Program-made: the position numbers and the translations under genes
Shown here: positions 22,212-32,345 of the stretch, piece after piece
Position numbering within the stretch: position 1 is the first letter of the stretch
How the letters are laid out: every line of letters starts with the position of its first letter
From: Plectosphaerella cucumerina
Taxonomy: Eukaryota > Ascomycota > Sordariomycetes > Glomerellales > Plectosphaerellaceae
Direction of reading: 5' to 3'
NCBI GenBank assembly: GCA_020746995.1
Contig: JAGPXD010000003.1
Span: 682,001 to 746,000 of the forward strand
Length of the DNA: 64,000 bases
The notes under the pieces: generated by a model
Databases searched by the model: none
The model's input: only the letters and a program-made list of their open reading frames with translations
What the model was told of the DNA's origin: nothing

Positions 22212-22679
22212 TCATGCCGAGCCGTGGGGAGAGATGAGGACGACACTATCGCCTGCAACGGAGTCAGTAACTATGACCACAGCCTGTAGAAGCTTCTTGA
22301 CTTGCCTCTCACAAACAACATCGGCGACTTGCGGCTGATCGTCTGTTCTCATCATTAGCAACAGCACAGCAACAGAGGGCATCATGTCCCGCCCACGCAC
22401 CTTCACCTCCTCATCGTCCTCGTCCTCATCCTCCACAACATAGATCGTCTCCTCCACTTCGCCGAGCACCAGGTTGCAGTGGCTGTCGTATGCCTGTGCC
22501 GCGTTAGCTAGGGTTGCGAGCATGATGACAGCGCGCTGCGCGTGTTTTGAACCCACATGTAGCCGGCCCTTGAGCTCTCTGTCGCCCCTCAGCTTGACGA
22601 AGACAACCTCGTCCAGAAGCAGGCGGACGAGGTCGAGGGGCTCCGCCACGTGTGTCGTTTCTTCCGCTGCGTCGGCCAT
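22212..22679 (-). CDS. LSM3: U6 snRNA-associated Sm-like protein LSm3
   Basis: Four exons: 22679-22557, 22493-22401, 22342-22306 and 22252-22212. The product is 97 aa, the normal LSm3 size. Sm motif 1 is DEVVFVKLRGDRELKGRLHA with YDSHCNLVLGEVEETIYVV; Sm motif 2 is MLFVRGDSVVLISP. The protein is a subunit of the LSm2-8 ring on U6 snRNA and the LSm1-7 ring in mRNA decay. Intron 3 (22253-22305) begins GCAAGT after AGAG and ends TTGCAG, so it is a GC-AG intron; it is the only way to read the conserved FVRGDSV. Without splicing the frame stays open throughout, so an unspliced call would give a false 155-aa protein. Confidence 0.95.
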   Translation of the reverse strand: MADAAEETTHVAEPLDLVRLLLDEVVFVKLRGDRELKGRLHVGSKHAQRAVIMLATLANAAQAYDSHCNLVLGEVEETIYVVEDEDEDDEEVKVRGRDMMPSVAVLLLMMRTDDQPQVADVVCERQVKKLLQAVVIVTDSVAGDSVVLISPHGSA

Positions 22680-23071
22680 GGTGTGTGTGTGGTGAGTACC
22701 GAGTGAGATGAGATGAGAGTGAGGCTCTCGAGAACGACGCCTTGATTTGCTGCACGTGGTGCACGGGCCACCCTAGATGATGGCCCTGACGGTCGACCTG
22801 CTTGAGCGGGCTCGATGTCGGACACTGGAGCAACATTTTTGCGAAATATTGTTATTGCCCAGTGGGCCCAGTCGCCCCTGCCGCCCGAAGGTCCCGCCGC
22901 GACCGGGGCCTGCACGCACAGGCCCTGATAATCCACCTGCCCGCCGGGGAAGGCGGCCCTAACAGCAGGAGAGGGGCGCCTTCCAGGTGCAACCCTTGTT
23001 GAATCTGGGGAAGGTGGCTCCCGCCCGCACCGAGTGGATTTCCAAGCTGGCTATCCCTCTCCCCCCCCGAC
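22680..23071. promoter_or_regulatory. Divergent promoter, LSM3 / mitochondrial ATPase-expression gene
   Basis: 392 bp shared between two housekeeping genes on opposite strands. No coding sequence recognised. Confidence 0.5.
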
Positions 23072-25486
23072 ATGTCCCATGCTCCTCGTGGGCATGGCTT
23101 CTCGTCTCTCCTTCCCCTCCTCTCGTCGACATCCTCTGCTTTTCGCGTCAGTTCTGCTTCGCCTGTCATGATGCTCATCGTCGCTAGTCACAGGGCTATC
23201 ACGCCCAGTCCTTTCCTATGGCAAGCATGTCATTGCCCTCCAGCCGCCCGAAGATTGTCAACAAGCTCGAGACAGCTACCTCTAATCGTCGCGACGACAG
23301 CGCAACCCAACAATGCTCCATCCCAGCAAATACACCGAAGCTCGCGAGCCCATATCTCCTCATCTCCAAAGGGACGTTCCGCAGATGCTTTGGCAAGGCT
23401 CGAGTCCGCAGCCGAATCGAAAATGTCGAGCCCATTGCATGGCGGCACACGGCCCAAAAACCCATTCCTTCCGTACGATCCAATCTTTAGGACCAAGATT
23501 GTGGAGTTGCCGGCACGGGACAGGCTTTGGAAGACATGGAAGCCCTGGGGAGAATCTCTATGGCCGGACAGGAGGGCGAAGGAACCGGCCGATATTGTCG
23601 CCTCCATCGTGCACGCGGTGCAGACACACAACAGTGCCGAGGCCTTCGCCACGCTTCGTCAGGTGACCTTTCTGTCCCAATGGCAGGATGTGCGAGTCGC
23701 TCTGAGCCAACTGCCGCGCACGACCATATCGTCCCTCTTCCGGCTGGTTGACCCGGTCATCGCTGGAGAGGACATCGACTATACCCACAATATGCGCGTG
23801 GACGCGCTCCTCCAAGAGTTCAGCTCGGTCAACGTCTCAATGGACGAATTTGGGATTCGACAGGTCTACAAACAGCTAATGGCCGTCCTGGAACGTTTCG
23901 CCGAGCTGGTCACGCTCTCGCACGGCCCGCTCCTCCCGACCGAGTATGAAGTGCTCCTCCGTTGCGCCGGAGCTACATCCGACACTGAGGCGGCGAAACG
24001 CGTTTGGCGCCTGATGCAGAGTCCCAGCGATCAGGCCGGTGCCGCTTTCCGCACTGCCCGCAACTATGAAGCTTTCATCAGAGCAAAGTACCTCACGGAA
24101 GATCTCTATGCACAGAACGACCCCAAGCGAACACTGTTCCGGCCACGCAATCTTCGAGGTCATAGTGACCTTACTCGTCGCACCAAGAGGAGGCTTGATC
24201 GACACCGGATACACCTTGCACTCGCCAGCCGCTACAAGTATGGGCATTCACCCACCCAACCGGAGAGGACCATTTCTTGGGCCACGAGCGGCAAACTGCC
24301 ACTGGGAAGAATCACCAAAAGTCTCCTGAAAAGGGGAATTCTCACGGACGAGAAACTATCTTCCGCAATACTGCGCGCCAAGGGACGCACCGGACAAGCG
24401 CGACACGTTTTCTCAACCATGAGGAGAGAGTTTGGCTTTCATGCCCTCACGACCGACGACCACAGAGATCCGGGGCTGACGTTCAAGACCGTCGAAACAA
24501 GCCGGCTTCTCAGAGAGTGCTCCCAGGGCTACCTGGAAAGTATCGTCACGGCACTGGGGACTCTCGGCTATCCGATCATCGCCCGTCGATTTCTCGAGTT
24601 CTACAAGGCTGAGTACAAGACCGTTATTCCGAGGTCAGCCTGGTCAATTGTGCTCAAGTACACATTCTTGGCGCAGTCGGTGCGCAGAGAGTGGGAAATT
24701 TTCAGTAAGCCGGGCCAGGTGCGCAACCAGGTCGTCAAGCCTTCGGACGTGATCGATGTGTGGAACGCGATGACCGCGCAAGGCTTGATGAAACAAGTCC
24801 CATTCGAGGAGCGCAACATGTACATTGTGGCCCTCATCGTGGAGCGCAGATTCGACGAGGCCCTGTCCGAGATGAGAAAGGGGTTCGACCAGTATCGCGA
24901 GGCCACCGACGAGGTCCAGCACACGCTCGTAGCTGCATTGTATCCCGCGCCGCCACAGAGCGTCCACATGGAGTTCCTCCGCTCCAAGTCGTCGCAGCAT
25001 GCCATGTGGGTTGACATCTCCCAGTGGTGCCAGATGTTCCTGTGGCGGTACACGCGCCATGTTCGCACCTCAGCGGCGCTGACCGAGGATGTCCCCAAAC
25101 TGGTCGCCGAGTTCAGCGAGTTCACCGACGGCGCGATCAACTACCGGACGATCTCTGGAATGGTCCGACTAAATGACGACGCGGCGCGCACGAGGCACCA
25201 GTGGAGGAAAAGGCATTACGACAGCCCGCCAATCGAGGTGCTGGCGGCCGACACCGACAGACCGGTTATATTGGACGACGGAGAGCCTCTGGTGAACAAG
25301 CATTCCGGCAAGCTGATGTACCACAGCAAGAGGATCCTTGTCTCGAGACACACATTTGGATGGGCCCGGCAGCGCAGGCGACCTTCTTGGGAAACTTTCG
25401 GAATCAGGAGCTGTCTCCGCCGGAGGCATACGAAAGCGCGTCTCAAGCTCAACAGGGGGCAGGCGTTGAAGGCCATACAGTGGTAG
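23072..25486 (+). CDS. Mitochondrial ATPase-expression (AEP2/ATP13-like) protein
   Basis: Intronless, 804 aa. The N-terminus is rich in Ser, Arg and hydrophobics with almost no acidic residues, as in a mitochondrial presequence. A second ATG at 23168 is an alternative start. The central part follows the fungal AEP2/ATP13 pattern: YEVLLRCAGATSDTEAAKRV, NYEAFIRAKYLTEDLYAQND and LALASRYKYGHSP, then helical PPR-like pairs (GYLESIVTALGTLGYPII, RSAWSIVLKYTFLAQ). Yeast Aep2 is needed to stabilise or translate mitochondrial ATP9 mRNA. An organellar mRNA-binding role in the matrix is therefore likely, but the target may differ because many filamentous fungi encode ATP9 in the nucleus. The family call rests on recalled motifs. 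Confidence 0.72.
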   Translation: MSHAPRGHGFSSLLPLLSSTSSAFRVSSASPVMMLIVASHRAITPSPFLWQACHCPPAARRLSTSSRQLPLIVATTAQPNNAPSQQIHRSSRAHISSSPKGRSADALARLESAAESKMSSPLHGGTRPKNPFLPYDPIFRTKIVELPARDRLWKTWKPWGESLWPDRRAKEPADIVASIVHAVQTHNSAEAFATLRQVTFLSQWQDVRVALSQLPRTTISSLFRLVDPVIAGEDIDYTHNMRVDALLQEFSSVNVSMDEFGIRQVYKQLMAVLERFAELVTLSHGPLLPTEYEVLLRCAGATSDTEAAKRVWRLMQSPSDQAGAAFRTARNYEAFIRAKYLTEDLYAQNDPKRTLFRPRNLRGHSDLTRRTKRRLDRHRIHLALASRYKYGHSPTQPERTISWATSGKLPLGRITKSLLKRGILTDEKLSSAILRAKGRTGQARHVFSTMRREFGFHALTTDDHRDPGLTFKTVETSRLLRECSQGYLESIVTALGTLGYPIIARRFLEFYKAEYKTVIPRSAWSIVLKYTFLAQSVRREWEIFSKPGQVRNQVVKPSDVIDVWNAMTAQGLMKQVPFEERNMYIVALIVERRFDEALSEMRKGFDQYREATDEVQHTLVAALYPAPPQSVHMEFLRSKSSQHAMWVDISQWCQMFLWRYTRHVRTSAALTEDVPKLVAEFSEFTDGAINYRTISGMVRLNDDAARTRHQWRKRHYDSPPIEVLAADTDRPVILDDGEPLVNKHSGKLMYHSKRILVSRHTFGWARQRRRPSWETFGIRSCLRRRHTKARLKLNRGQALKAIQW

Positions 25487-25724
25487 TTGCCGAAGAGGAC
25501 GAGGTTCGGGGTATCAATGAAAGCATGCGGCAATGGATAGATGATGATATTTTTGTGATATTTCCAAGAAGTCGTCGCCCTCGTCGTTGGGACGAGCTGG
25601 GACGGAGTGCCGTGGGCTTTCCAGACACGACAATAACGCCGATCCATGATGTGATGCAGATGTGTTCCAGTATACAATCTCTCCGCAGTCCTCCTCGCGC
25701 TGCCATTACGTTGCCCCTCCGCCT

Positions 25725-26881
25725 TCACATCTCAGAGCCGAGCTCGCTCTCGACGTCGTCCCTATCTGCATAGGCCTCGGGGAGGTCAACGGCTTCAGGG
25801 ACCGGATCCACATCCTCGAGGACCAGATCGTTGATGACCATGTAGCGGCTCAGGGTGATCCAGCCGTAGCGGAACCAGACCATCTGGCTCTTGTGGGCGG
25901 TGGTCATGGCGCGCCAGGCCGTGGGCAGGGCGCCTTCGCCGGTAAGGCTGGAGAAGAAGAGGAGGGATCGGGGGTGCGGCTGGCCGTTCTCGTCGCGGCG
26001 GACGTTGCTGGTATCGTCTGCGCCGCCGGCGAGGCGCCAGGAGGCGAGGGTGGGGAGGAGGTCGAGGAAGGCGGAGTACTTGCGCCAGAAGGGGACGGAG
26101 GTGAGGGAGTAGAGGTCGACGGGGGAGGTGTGGCCGGGCTTGCCGCGGAGGAGGGCGGAGATGAAGGCACGGGCGCCGGCGTGGAGGGAGATGTGGTTCG
26201 GATGGGAGGAGACGCCTTGGGAGTCGAAGGTGACGAGGACGTCGATGTTGGCGGTTGGGCGGGCGGAGGAGGGGGAGGAGGGGCGGCGGGAGTGGGGGGC
26301 GAAGGCGTCGCAGAGGAGGGAGGATATCTTTTCGGGGTCCCAGGTGAGGGTCATGGAGTCTTGGAAGTCGCTGGAGGGGGGGTGTTAGCTGGAGGGTAGA
26401 ACGACGCAGGAGGGGAGGAGGGAGTGCGACATACGGGCTGTCGACGACGAAGACGTCGTCCTCCTGGCGAAGACCGAGGGTCATGCCGCTCTTGACGAGC
26501 TCCTTCTTGCGTGTCTCGCCGAGGCCGTCGGCATTGCCTGTGTGTGCATCGCGGTCAGTCTGGAAGTCCTTCTTCTTCTTCTCCACGCTGCTTCGGCGCG
26601 GGGTTGTTCTCTCTTCCCTCACTGCAGACTGCGCCAGGAAGAAACCCACCTGAGCTGAGACACAAGATCTTGACATGGTTCCCCGTCTCCGGCCGCGTGA
26701 GGGCCAGCACCGCGGGCGCGAAGAACATGGCCTCGTCATCGGGGTGGGCGATGAGGAGGCAGATGCGCTTGTTGAGCAGGCGGGGCAGACTGCCGGCCAG
26801 GACTGAGGCGGCCTGGTTGTAGGCCAGCGGCAGCAGGGCGGCGAGGAGGGCGAAGGCGGCGGCCGCGGCGAGGAGCCACAT
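25725..26881 (-). CDS. GPI12: N-acetylglucosaminyl-phosphatidylinositol de-N-acetylase (PIG-L)
   Basis: Three exons: 26881-26650, 26537-26435 and 26370-25725. Introns are 112 and 64 nt; the product is 326 aa. An N-terminal membrane anchor (MWLLAAAAAFALLAALLPLA) is followed by the PIG-L zinc motif LLIAHPDDEAMFFAP near residue 48. Then come GNADGLGETRKKEL, DVLVTFDSQGVSSHPNH (the HxxH zinc ligand) and YSLTSVPFWRKYSAFLDLLP. It performs the second step of GPI anchor synthesis, deacetylating GlcNAc-PI on the ER membrane. The acidic C-terminal tail after LVLEDVDPVPEA is typical of filamentous fungal members. It converges with the ATPase-expression gene (238 bp apart) and diverges from the next membrane-protein gene. 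Confidence 0.93.
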
Positions 26882-27821
26882 CGTGAGCAGGCGGCGGGGG
26901 ATGGCAGAGGGGGGTGTGGGAGGCGGCCGAGATGCGAGGTGCGTTGTTCGAGGTGGGGTTTTTTTCCTCTCTCGGGATGCGCTTGCGCTGCGATGCGATG
27001 CGCGGCCGCCGCGACCCTGCGTTTTTCTGCCGGCGCCAGTGACGGGACCGGCTGGTATGGAGCCCCTGTGGGTAGGATGCGGGAGGGAGGCAAGGAGGCA
27101 AGGGAGGGCAGAAGGATTGGAGAGGTTCTGGAGGGTTCAATTGGAGCGGTCAATGGTTGGAGGGAGAATTGAGGAGATGGTGGAGGCCATCCAGAGAGAG
27201 CAAGATGCCACCTTGCGGTTTAAAGGACCCCTGGATCCGTCACTGCTCTTTTGGGACGGGGACACTGAAGGTCGGGTGGGTGGTGCCTGTCACTTTCCCT
27301 CCCGCCGGCTCACGGGTTCCCGTAGGGCCAGCCACACCCAGGACAGGACGCGATAGTCCGGGCTGACCTCCATCAGCGGAGGGGCTGTCTCTTCCCGTCC
27401 GGGATGGGAAGGCCGACGGCGGCGGGGGAACGTGACAAGACGGGCACATCGCAGCGTCGTGGCGAGATCGCCTGGCGCACCCTCCCCCTCAGGCACAGCG
27501 GTTGTAGCGGGAAATTAGGGGCTGGCAGTGGCATCCAGGACCCCGCGCCAAATCCCCTCAAATTCAGCCTGTGATTGGTGACCGCCGCGTGATGTCATGG
27601 GGGCAGCACTGGTCCCGTGAGCTACAGGGGTCCAAGCTCTAATCGGCCGATGTCAATGCACTGCAAGCGGACAGGCACCAGGGGGGTCCACGGCCTCAAT
27701 GCACAGCTCGGAGCACAAATTTGTCGTGAGATTTGTCCTTGATGCATCACCACCGTCGTCCGACATCCCTTCCGACCTCCCGAAGCTCCCTATTCCGTCC
27801 ACCCCGTCGACATCCTCCACA
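26882..27821. promoter_or_regulatory. Divergent promoter region, GPI12 / membrane protein
   Basis: 940 bp between two divergent genes. GC-rich, no supported coding region; open frames show no domain. Confidence 0.4.
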
Positions 27822-28535
27822 ATGGGCAAGCAGGCCAGGCAACGAAAAGAAAAGTCCGAAAATACCATCAAGCTCGCACAGCCCGACCGATCCGGACCTT
27901 CGGAAAAGACGCTGCTCGAGCTGGCACAGGAGCGGAACCTCTTTGCTCAGGCTGAGAATGACCCGCGCAACAAGAACCGCGTCAAGAAGGCCGACGACGA
28001 TGACGAGGATGACGATGGGCTCATGTCTCCTACCGCAGAGCGCGTCTTGGACACCATGCTCTGGGTCGTCAGCCTGACCATGGTGCACTTCACTTTCGAT
28101 TACCTCGTGCAATACCAGTACGGGATGGATATGGACATCCCGGCTGTTGCGACGCGTACGGGGCGAGCATTCCTCCGTGAGGATTCCTCTCTTTCTTCCT
28201 GAAGTTTTGGCCCCGCTGACTCCCTTTCCACAGTCTTCCTCTTCCTATTCTGGTTCCTCCACGAACACCGAGCAAACCCCGTCCTCGTCCCCGGCCTGCC
28301 CCTGAAATACCAGACCTACGTCCGTCAGACGATCTTCTTCCTCATGAGCGCCATCAGCGGCTGCACCATCATCCACATCACAAACGAATACGGGTACCTT
28401 GCTGTCCTTAAGCGCGCTCCGACACTCGGCTGCCTCTGGCTCTGGTCCGTCATCGAACTCCCTCTGATGCCCGCCACTGGCAGCCTCCTCGTCTCTGCCA
28501 TCTTCTTGTGGTGGGGAGACTATACCATCGAGTGA
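27822..28535 (+). CDS. Conserved fungal multi-pass membrane protein, unknown function
   Basis: Two exons, 27822-28176 and 28234-28535, with a 57-nt intron; 218 aa. The start is the ATG of MGKQARQRKEK; the frame is open upstream but lacks basic-residue character there. The N-terminal 75 aa are charged and end in an acidic run (DDDDEDDD). Four hydrophobic segments follow: MLWVVSLTMVHFTFDYLV, LLFLFLFWFLHEH, IFFLMSAISGCTIIHI and LWLWSVIELPLMPATGSLL. The block NEYGYLAVLKRAPTLGCLW is what I recall as conserved across Pezizomycotina in an uncharacterised DUF family. Probably an ER or organelle membrane protein. Its stop is 16 bp from the stop of the convergent gene. Confidence 0.8.
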
Positions 28536-28551
28536 AGCCTCTTCTCCGAGG

Positions 28552-29416
28552 TCACCTTGAAAGAGACCTGCGACGCGTGGACACACTCGGCCGCCGCCCG
28601 ACCCAGCTCTTCCGGTTCGTCGCTGTGGCTGGTGACGTCGGCGATGGGCTCTGCCGCGAGTCGACCGATACCCGCCGCTTCCTCACCGCCTCGGCCATGG
28701 CCTGCTCCATACCTTGGCTCAGCCGATGTCGATGCGTCAACCGGAATACCAGCTCCTCTAGCCGCCCGACCTGCTCTCGCTGCCCCGCAAGCTCCGCCTC
28801 CATCTTGCCCAGCCGCTCGTCCGTCTTGGACTCGAGCCAGCGGGTGCTCAGCTCCAGCTCCCGGATCCGCCTGGTCCCTGTCAGCCTTTCAGCGCAGTAG
28901 CAAACAAGCACAACCAGACACTCACGACGAAATCATGCTCATCTGCGTAAACTGCACTCGCGCCGTCAGCGCGTCACGCTGCCGTACCAGCTCAAGCGCC
29001 TTCGTCCGCACTGGCAGCCACGCCAGCGCCACCTCGGTCGTGAACCCCCATCCGCGCGGCACAGTCGTCCACTTCCCGCCCTCCTCGTCACGCGCACCCT
29101 CAGCAGCCCGCCGCTCCGTCTCGGCCACGAGCTCCAGGATGCGCTGCTCGAGCTTGATGATGTCGTCCATGACGAACGAGTACATGTGGTACTCGGGCTG
29201 CAGCCGCACGTCGGGAGTGCGGCTCGTAGACGCCAGCAGCTCCGTCAGCCATGCTGACTCGGTCTTGTACCACGATAGTGATGCTTTGACACGGAAGTAC
29301 TCGGTATCGCTGTTGCGGAGGTAGGTTAGGCGTACGTACACGGCGGCTGCCAGGGCGAAGACTAATGTCACAATGCCTGCCACGTTGGCTGCGATGGATA
29401 GAGGGCTGTCGTCCAT
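28552..29416 (-). CDS. Single-TM coiled-coil protein, unknown function
   Basis: Two exons, 29416-28926 and 28870-28552, with a 55-nt intron; 269 aa. The start at 29416 places a transmembrane helix at residues 9-30 (NVAGIVTLVFALAAAVYVRL). The following region looks globular (YFRVKASLSWYKTESAWLTE, GFTTEVALAWLPVRTKALEL). A coiled coil spans the exon junction (IRELELSTRWLESK, ERLGKMEAELAGQREQ, VGRLEELVFRL), and the tail is Arg/Ser-rich. The acceptor at ACCAG was chosen because it is the only nearby one that keeps the coiled-coil frame. Fungal proteins of this layout are common but unnamed to me. Confidence 0.72.
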
Positions 29417-30971
29417 GCCGTCGCCTGGTGTCTGGGGGTGATTTCGGGTTGGAGAGGAATCCAATTGAGGTGCATTGGCTCTTGGCGTATCGCGCAAGTA
29501 TCGTGATGATTGTGGTGAACTGAGGGACTGCTGGTGAATGAAGAAGGATCTCACATCCCACGGTCTGCTTACTAATATTGGTGGCTAGGCGACTTCATGT
29601 CTCCGGGGATCTGCGCCCCTGCCAACATCACAGGCTGCTTTGGAGGAGCGCTGTCTTCTGTTCCAGAGGGTTGATTCGCACGCTGATAATACTGCTGTTC
29701 GCTACCATCCTGTTCCGGTCACTTCCAGAAGACTATCTCCCTCCCCCCAAAGCACCCCAGGCGAGACTCGCTGACACCGTCACGAAAAGCTTGGATGACA
29801 GGACTCTACTTTCCGGCCTCGCCCCTTTGCTTTCTGTGGTATTGATGAGCAGCAGCAGCATGGCTATCATCAATATTCTGGGATCGTCTGTCTTTAGATC
29901 AGGGAGACAGTGGGGGAGATCTTTCACATTATCACGAGCCACTTCGAGTGAGATGATTCCATCTCATCTTCTTGGAGAACACCCTATGCTGCCAAGTGAG
30001 TTGACTCAAAGACGCTTAAATATTTTTAAAAATAAAATAAAATATTGTAGTGTTAGATAGCTTGCTTGCTTCTTCCACAAGAAGAAGAGAAACAAAAACC
30101 GCCAATGCAACCACGTGATTCCATCCATCCCAAGTCTAGCTGTCATCGTTCATTGCTAATATGCTCTCAGTGCAAAAAGTTCGGACATGTGTGGAAGGAC
30201 TGCCGTGTCCGGCTGGCGGAGGTTGCGGGGAGGTAAGGAGTCTCAGACACCAGCCGGCAACAACTAGTAGCAAGATTGCTAGGAACCGACACTGGCAGGT
30301 CTCTCTTTTGCCTACCGCGGCCTCCTATATAGCTTCACACAAGAGTCGTGTAAGCTGCTTTCCCACTTCTTGTGTATTCCCAGGGCAGGCACAGCCGGTG
30401 ATTCAGCGCGGCTGTTGCCCCTGACGGGCAGGCGCCGGGGTGACTCACTACGGCACCGCCGAGGGGTATAAGAAGGGTGCCGCCAATTTCGATCAGCCTA
30501 GATCTTTTCCTTCCTCTTTTCGAAGGCGGCAGCAGCGGCACAGATGCCTCCATTGAGGCGTCGCTCCATGCGCTTTTGGAGCGTATCAAGGCCCTGGAGG
30601 GCGACAAGTCAGCGTCTGATTAATGAGGGCCTGTTCTTCTCATCGTTCGGCTCTCTTCAACTTGGATAGGTTCTAAATGTTGCCGATCAACAGAAGGTCG
30701 TTTTTATCAAACACCGTCGTAGAGCTCTCGCGATTCAGGGGTAACCCGACTTTACGCATTCAATCCGTAAACTCCCACCCCTTTTCCACAGAAACCCATC
30801 CCATTGTCCAATCACATCTTTTACGCACCGATCCCCACCACCATCAGGGGCAACTCTCGCCTCAGCCTCTACCACCATGACGCGCCTCCCTCCTCAACCC
30901 GAGCATATATCCCCCCTCGGATTCCCTCCGCCCTCCGTCGCGTTCACCCATCATCAACCTCCCTCACAAAA
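29417..30971. other. Intergenic with AT-rich patch and retroelement-like debris
   Basis: About 1.55 kb. A patch at roughly 30015-30055 is nearly pure A/T, sharply different from the GC-rich flanks. It is followed by a CCHC zinc-knuckle fragment (listed separately). A TATA-like GGGGTATAAGA at about 30465 precedes the short frame ASIEASLHALLERIKALEGD, which is reminiscent of gag N-termini. The rest (from about 30640) is probably the promoter and leader of the next transcription factor gene. Confidence 0.4.
30105..30236 (+). pseudogene. CCHC zinc-knuckle fragment, likely retrotransposon gag relic
   Basis: A 43-codon frame contains CSQCKKFGHVWKDC, a perfect C-x2-C-x4-H-x4-C zinc knuckle. It ends shortly after at a stop. 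In fungal intergenic DNA such isolated knuckles usually come from gag of LINE or gypsy elements. No reverse transcriptase or LTR pair was found next to it. Confidence 0.4.
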
Positions 30972-32220
30972 ATGTCAGACACCCACACCTCCCCCGACGC
31001 CTCCTCCTCCTCGGCCGCCTACACCCCGCGGTCCGACACCCCTCCGGCCCTGCCCCCGCCCCGGCGCGGCCGCAAAGGCCACGCCAAGTCCCGCACCGGC
31101 TGCCGGACCTGCAAGCGGCGGAAGATCAAGGCACGTCCCGTTCCCGACTCCAGCTCCGGCTCATCACTAACCTCCCTCAGTGCGATGAATCCAAACCCGA
31201 ATGCCGCAACTGCATCCGCTTCGGCGTCCCCTGCGACTTCTCCCCCCTCTCCTCCACCTCCATCCCCTCACCCACCCGTCGCCGCGGCCGCCCCCGATCA
31301 GACTGGTCCTCCTGGCCGTCCCCCCGCTCCCCCTCCCCTTCTCCCCCCTCAACCTCCCCACCCTCGAGCTCTTCCACGCCTACCTCTCCTCCACCGGTCC
31401 CCTAGCCGGCACACCCACCATCTGGCGCGACGCCGTCCCCCTCCTCGGCCTCACACACCCCTGCGTCCTCCACGCCATGCTCTCCCTCTCCGCCCAGCAC
31501 CTCGCCCGCCTCCAGCCCCTCGGCGCCCCTCGCTACCTCCTCCTCGCCGACACCCACTACGCCGCCGCCGTCCGGGGCGCCACCGCCCTCCTCCCCTCCC
31601 TCGGCCCGGAGAACTGCCAGGCCCTCTACGTCGCCGCCGTTCTCGTCTGCTTCACCGCTCTCGCTCGGGGCCCGAACCCCGCCGGCGGTGACCTTCTCCT
31701 CGTCGCTGACGGCGGGGTGCCCTGGCTCACCCTCATGGGTGGCGTGAAGATGGTGTTGCAGACGGTGGGAACAAATGTTGTGCTCTCGGGAGTGCTAAAG
31801 CCTGGCGAGGAGGATGCCATGATCCCCGAGGCGTTGCCTGGGGAGAGGTTCGCATGGGAGATGTCGCTCGAGAGGGTGCGGGAGCTGCTGCTCCTTGAGT
31901 CTGAGGAGGCGAGGAACATGTACTCGGACGCCATCAAGACACTCTCCGTGCTACTCGAGTCGGCGTTTGGCACGGAGGAGAACCCCAAGCATCAGGAGAG
32001 CATATTCCACGAGGTTATGGGCTGGGTGTACCGACTTCATGGCGATTTTGTCGAAGCCCTCGAGTCTCGGGAAGCAGTGTCCCTGCTCATCCTTGGCCAC
32101 TTTGCCATGCTCCTCCCCACACTGGAAAAGCAATATTGGTTCATCAACGGCTGGGGCTCACACGTCTTGCGAGAGGTCAAGACACTACTGGGGCCGACAT
32201 TCGATGGATGGCTACCATGA
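30972..32220 (+). CDS. Zn2Cys6 transcription factor with GC-AG intron and frameshift
   Basis: Exon 1 is 30972-31130 and the downstream sequence runs from 31181 to 32220. The intron 31131-31180 begins GCACGT and ends CTCAG, with ACTAAC inside. Only this GC-AG junction rebuilds the zinc cluster CRTC-KRRKIK-C-DESKPE-CRNC-IRFGVP-C. After the cluster the frame degenerates (SPSPTRRRGRP...) and stops, while the next frame carries a good fungal transcription factor body: LPTLELFHAYLSSTGPLAG, HPCVLHAMLSLSAQHLARL, FIHEVMGWVYRLHGDF-like and a stop at 32220. No intron can bridge the frames. One missing base in a C run (for example 31320-31325) would. Either a sequencing error or a disabling mutation. Confidence 0.7.
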
Positions 32221-32345
32221 GGCTTGGATGATCCAACTGTGATGCATTTGTACACCAACTTCCCCTTCACCCCCTCGTGTCTCGTGTCTCGTTACTATAT
32301 GTACATTTTAATAACACGCACATCGGGCGCGTTTTCTTTCCTCCT

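Noticed and set aside
22212..22679. Unspliced 155-aa reading of LSM3
   Set aside because: Insertions fall exactly at intron-like sequences within the Sm fold; splicing gives the 97-aa conserved protein.
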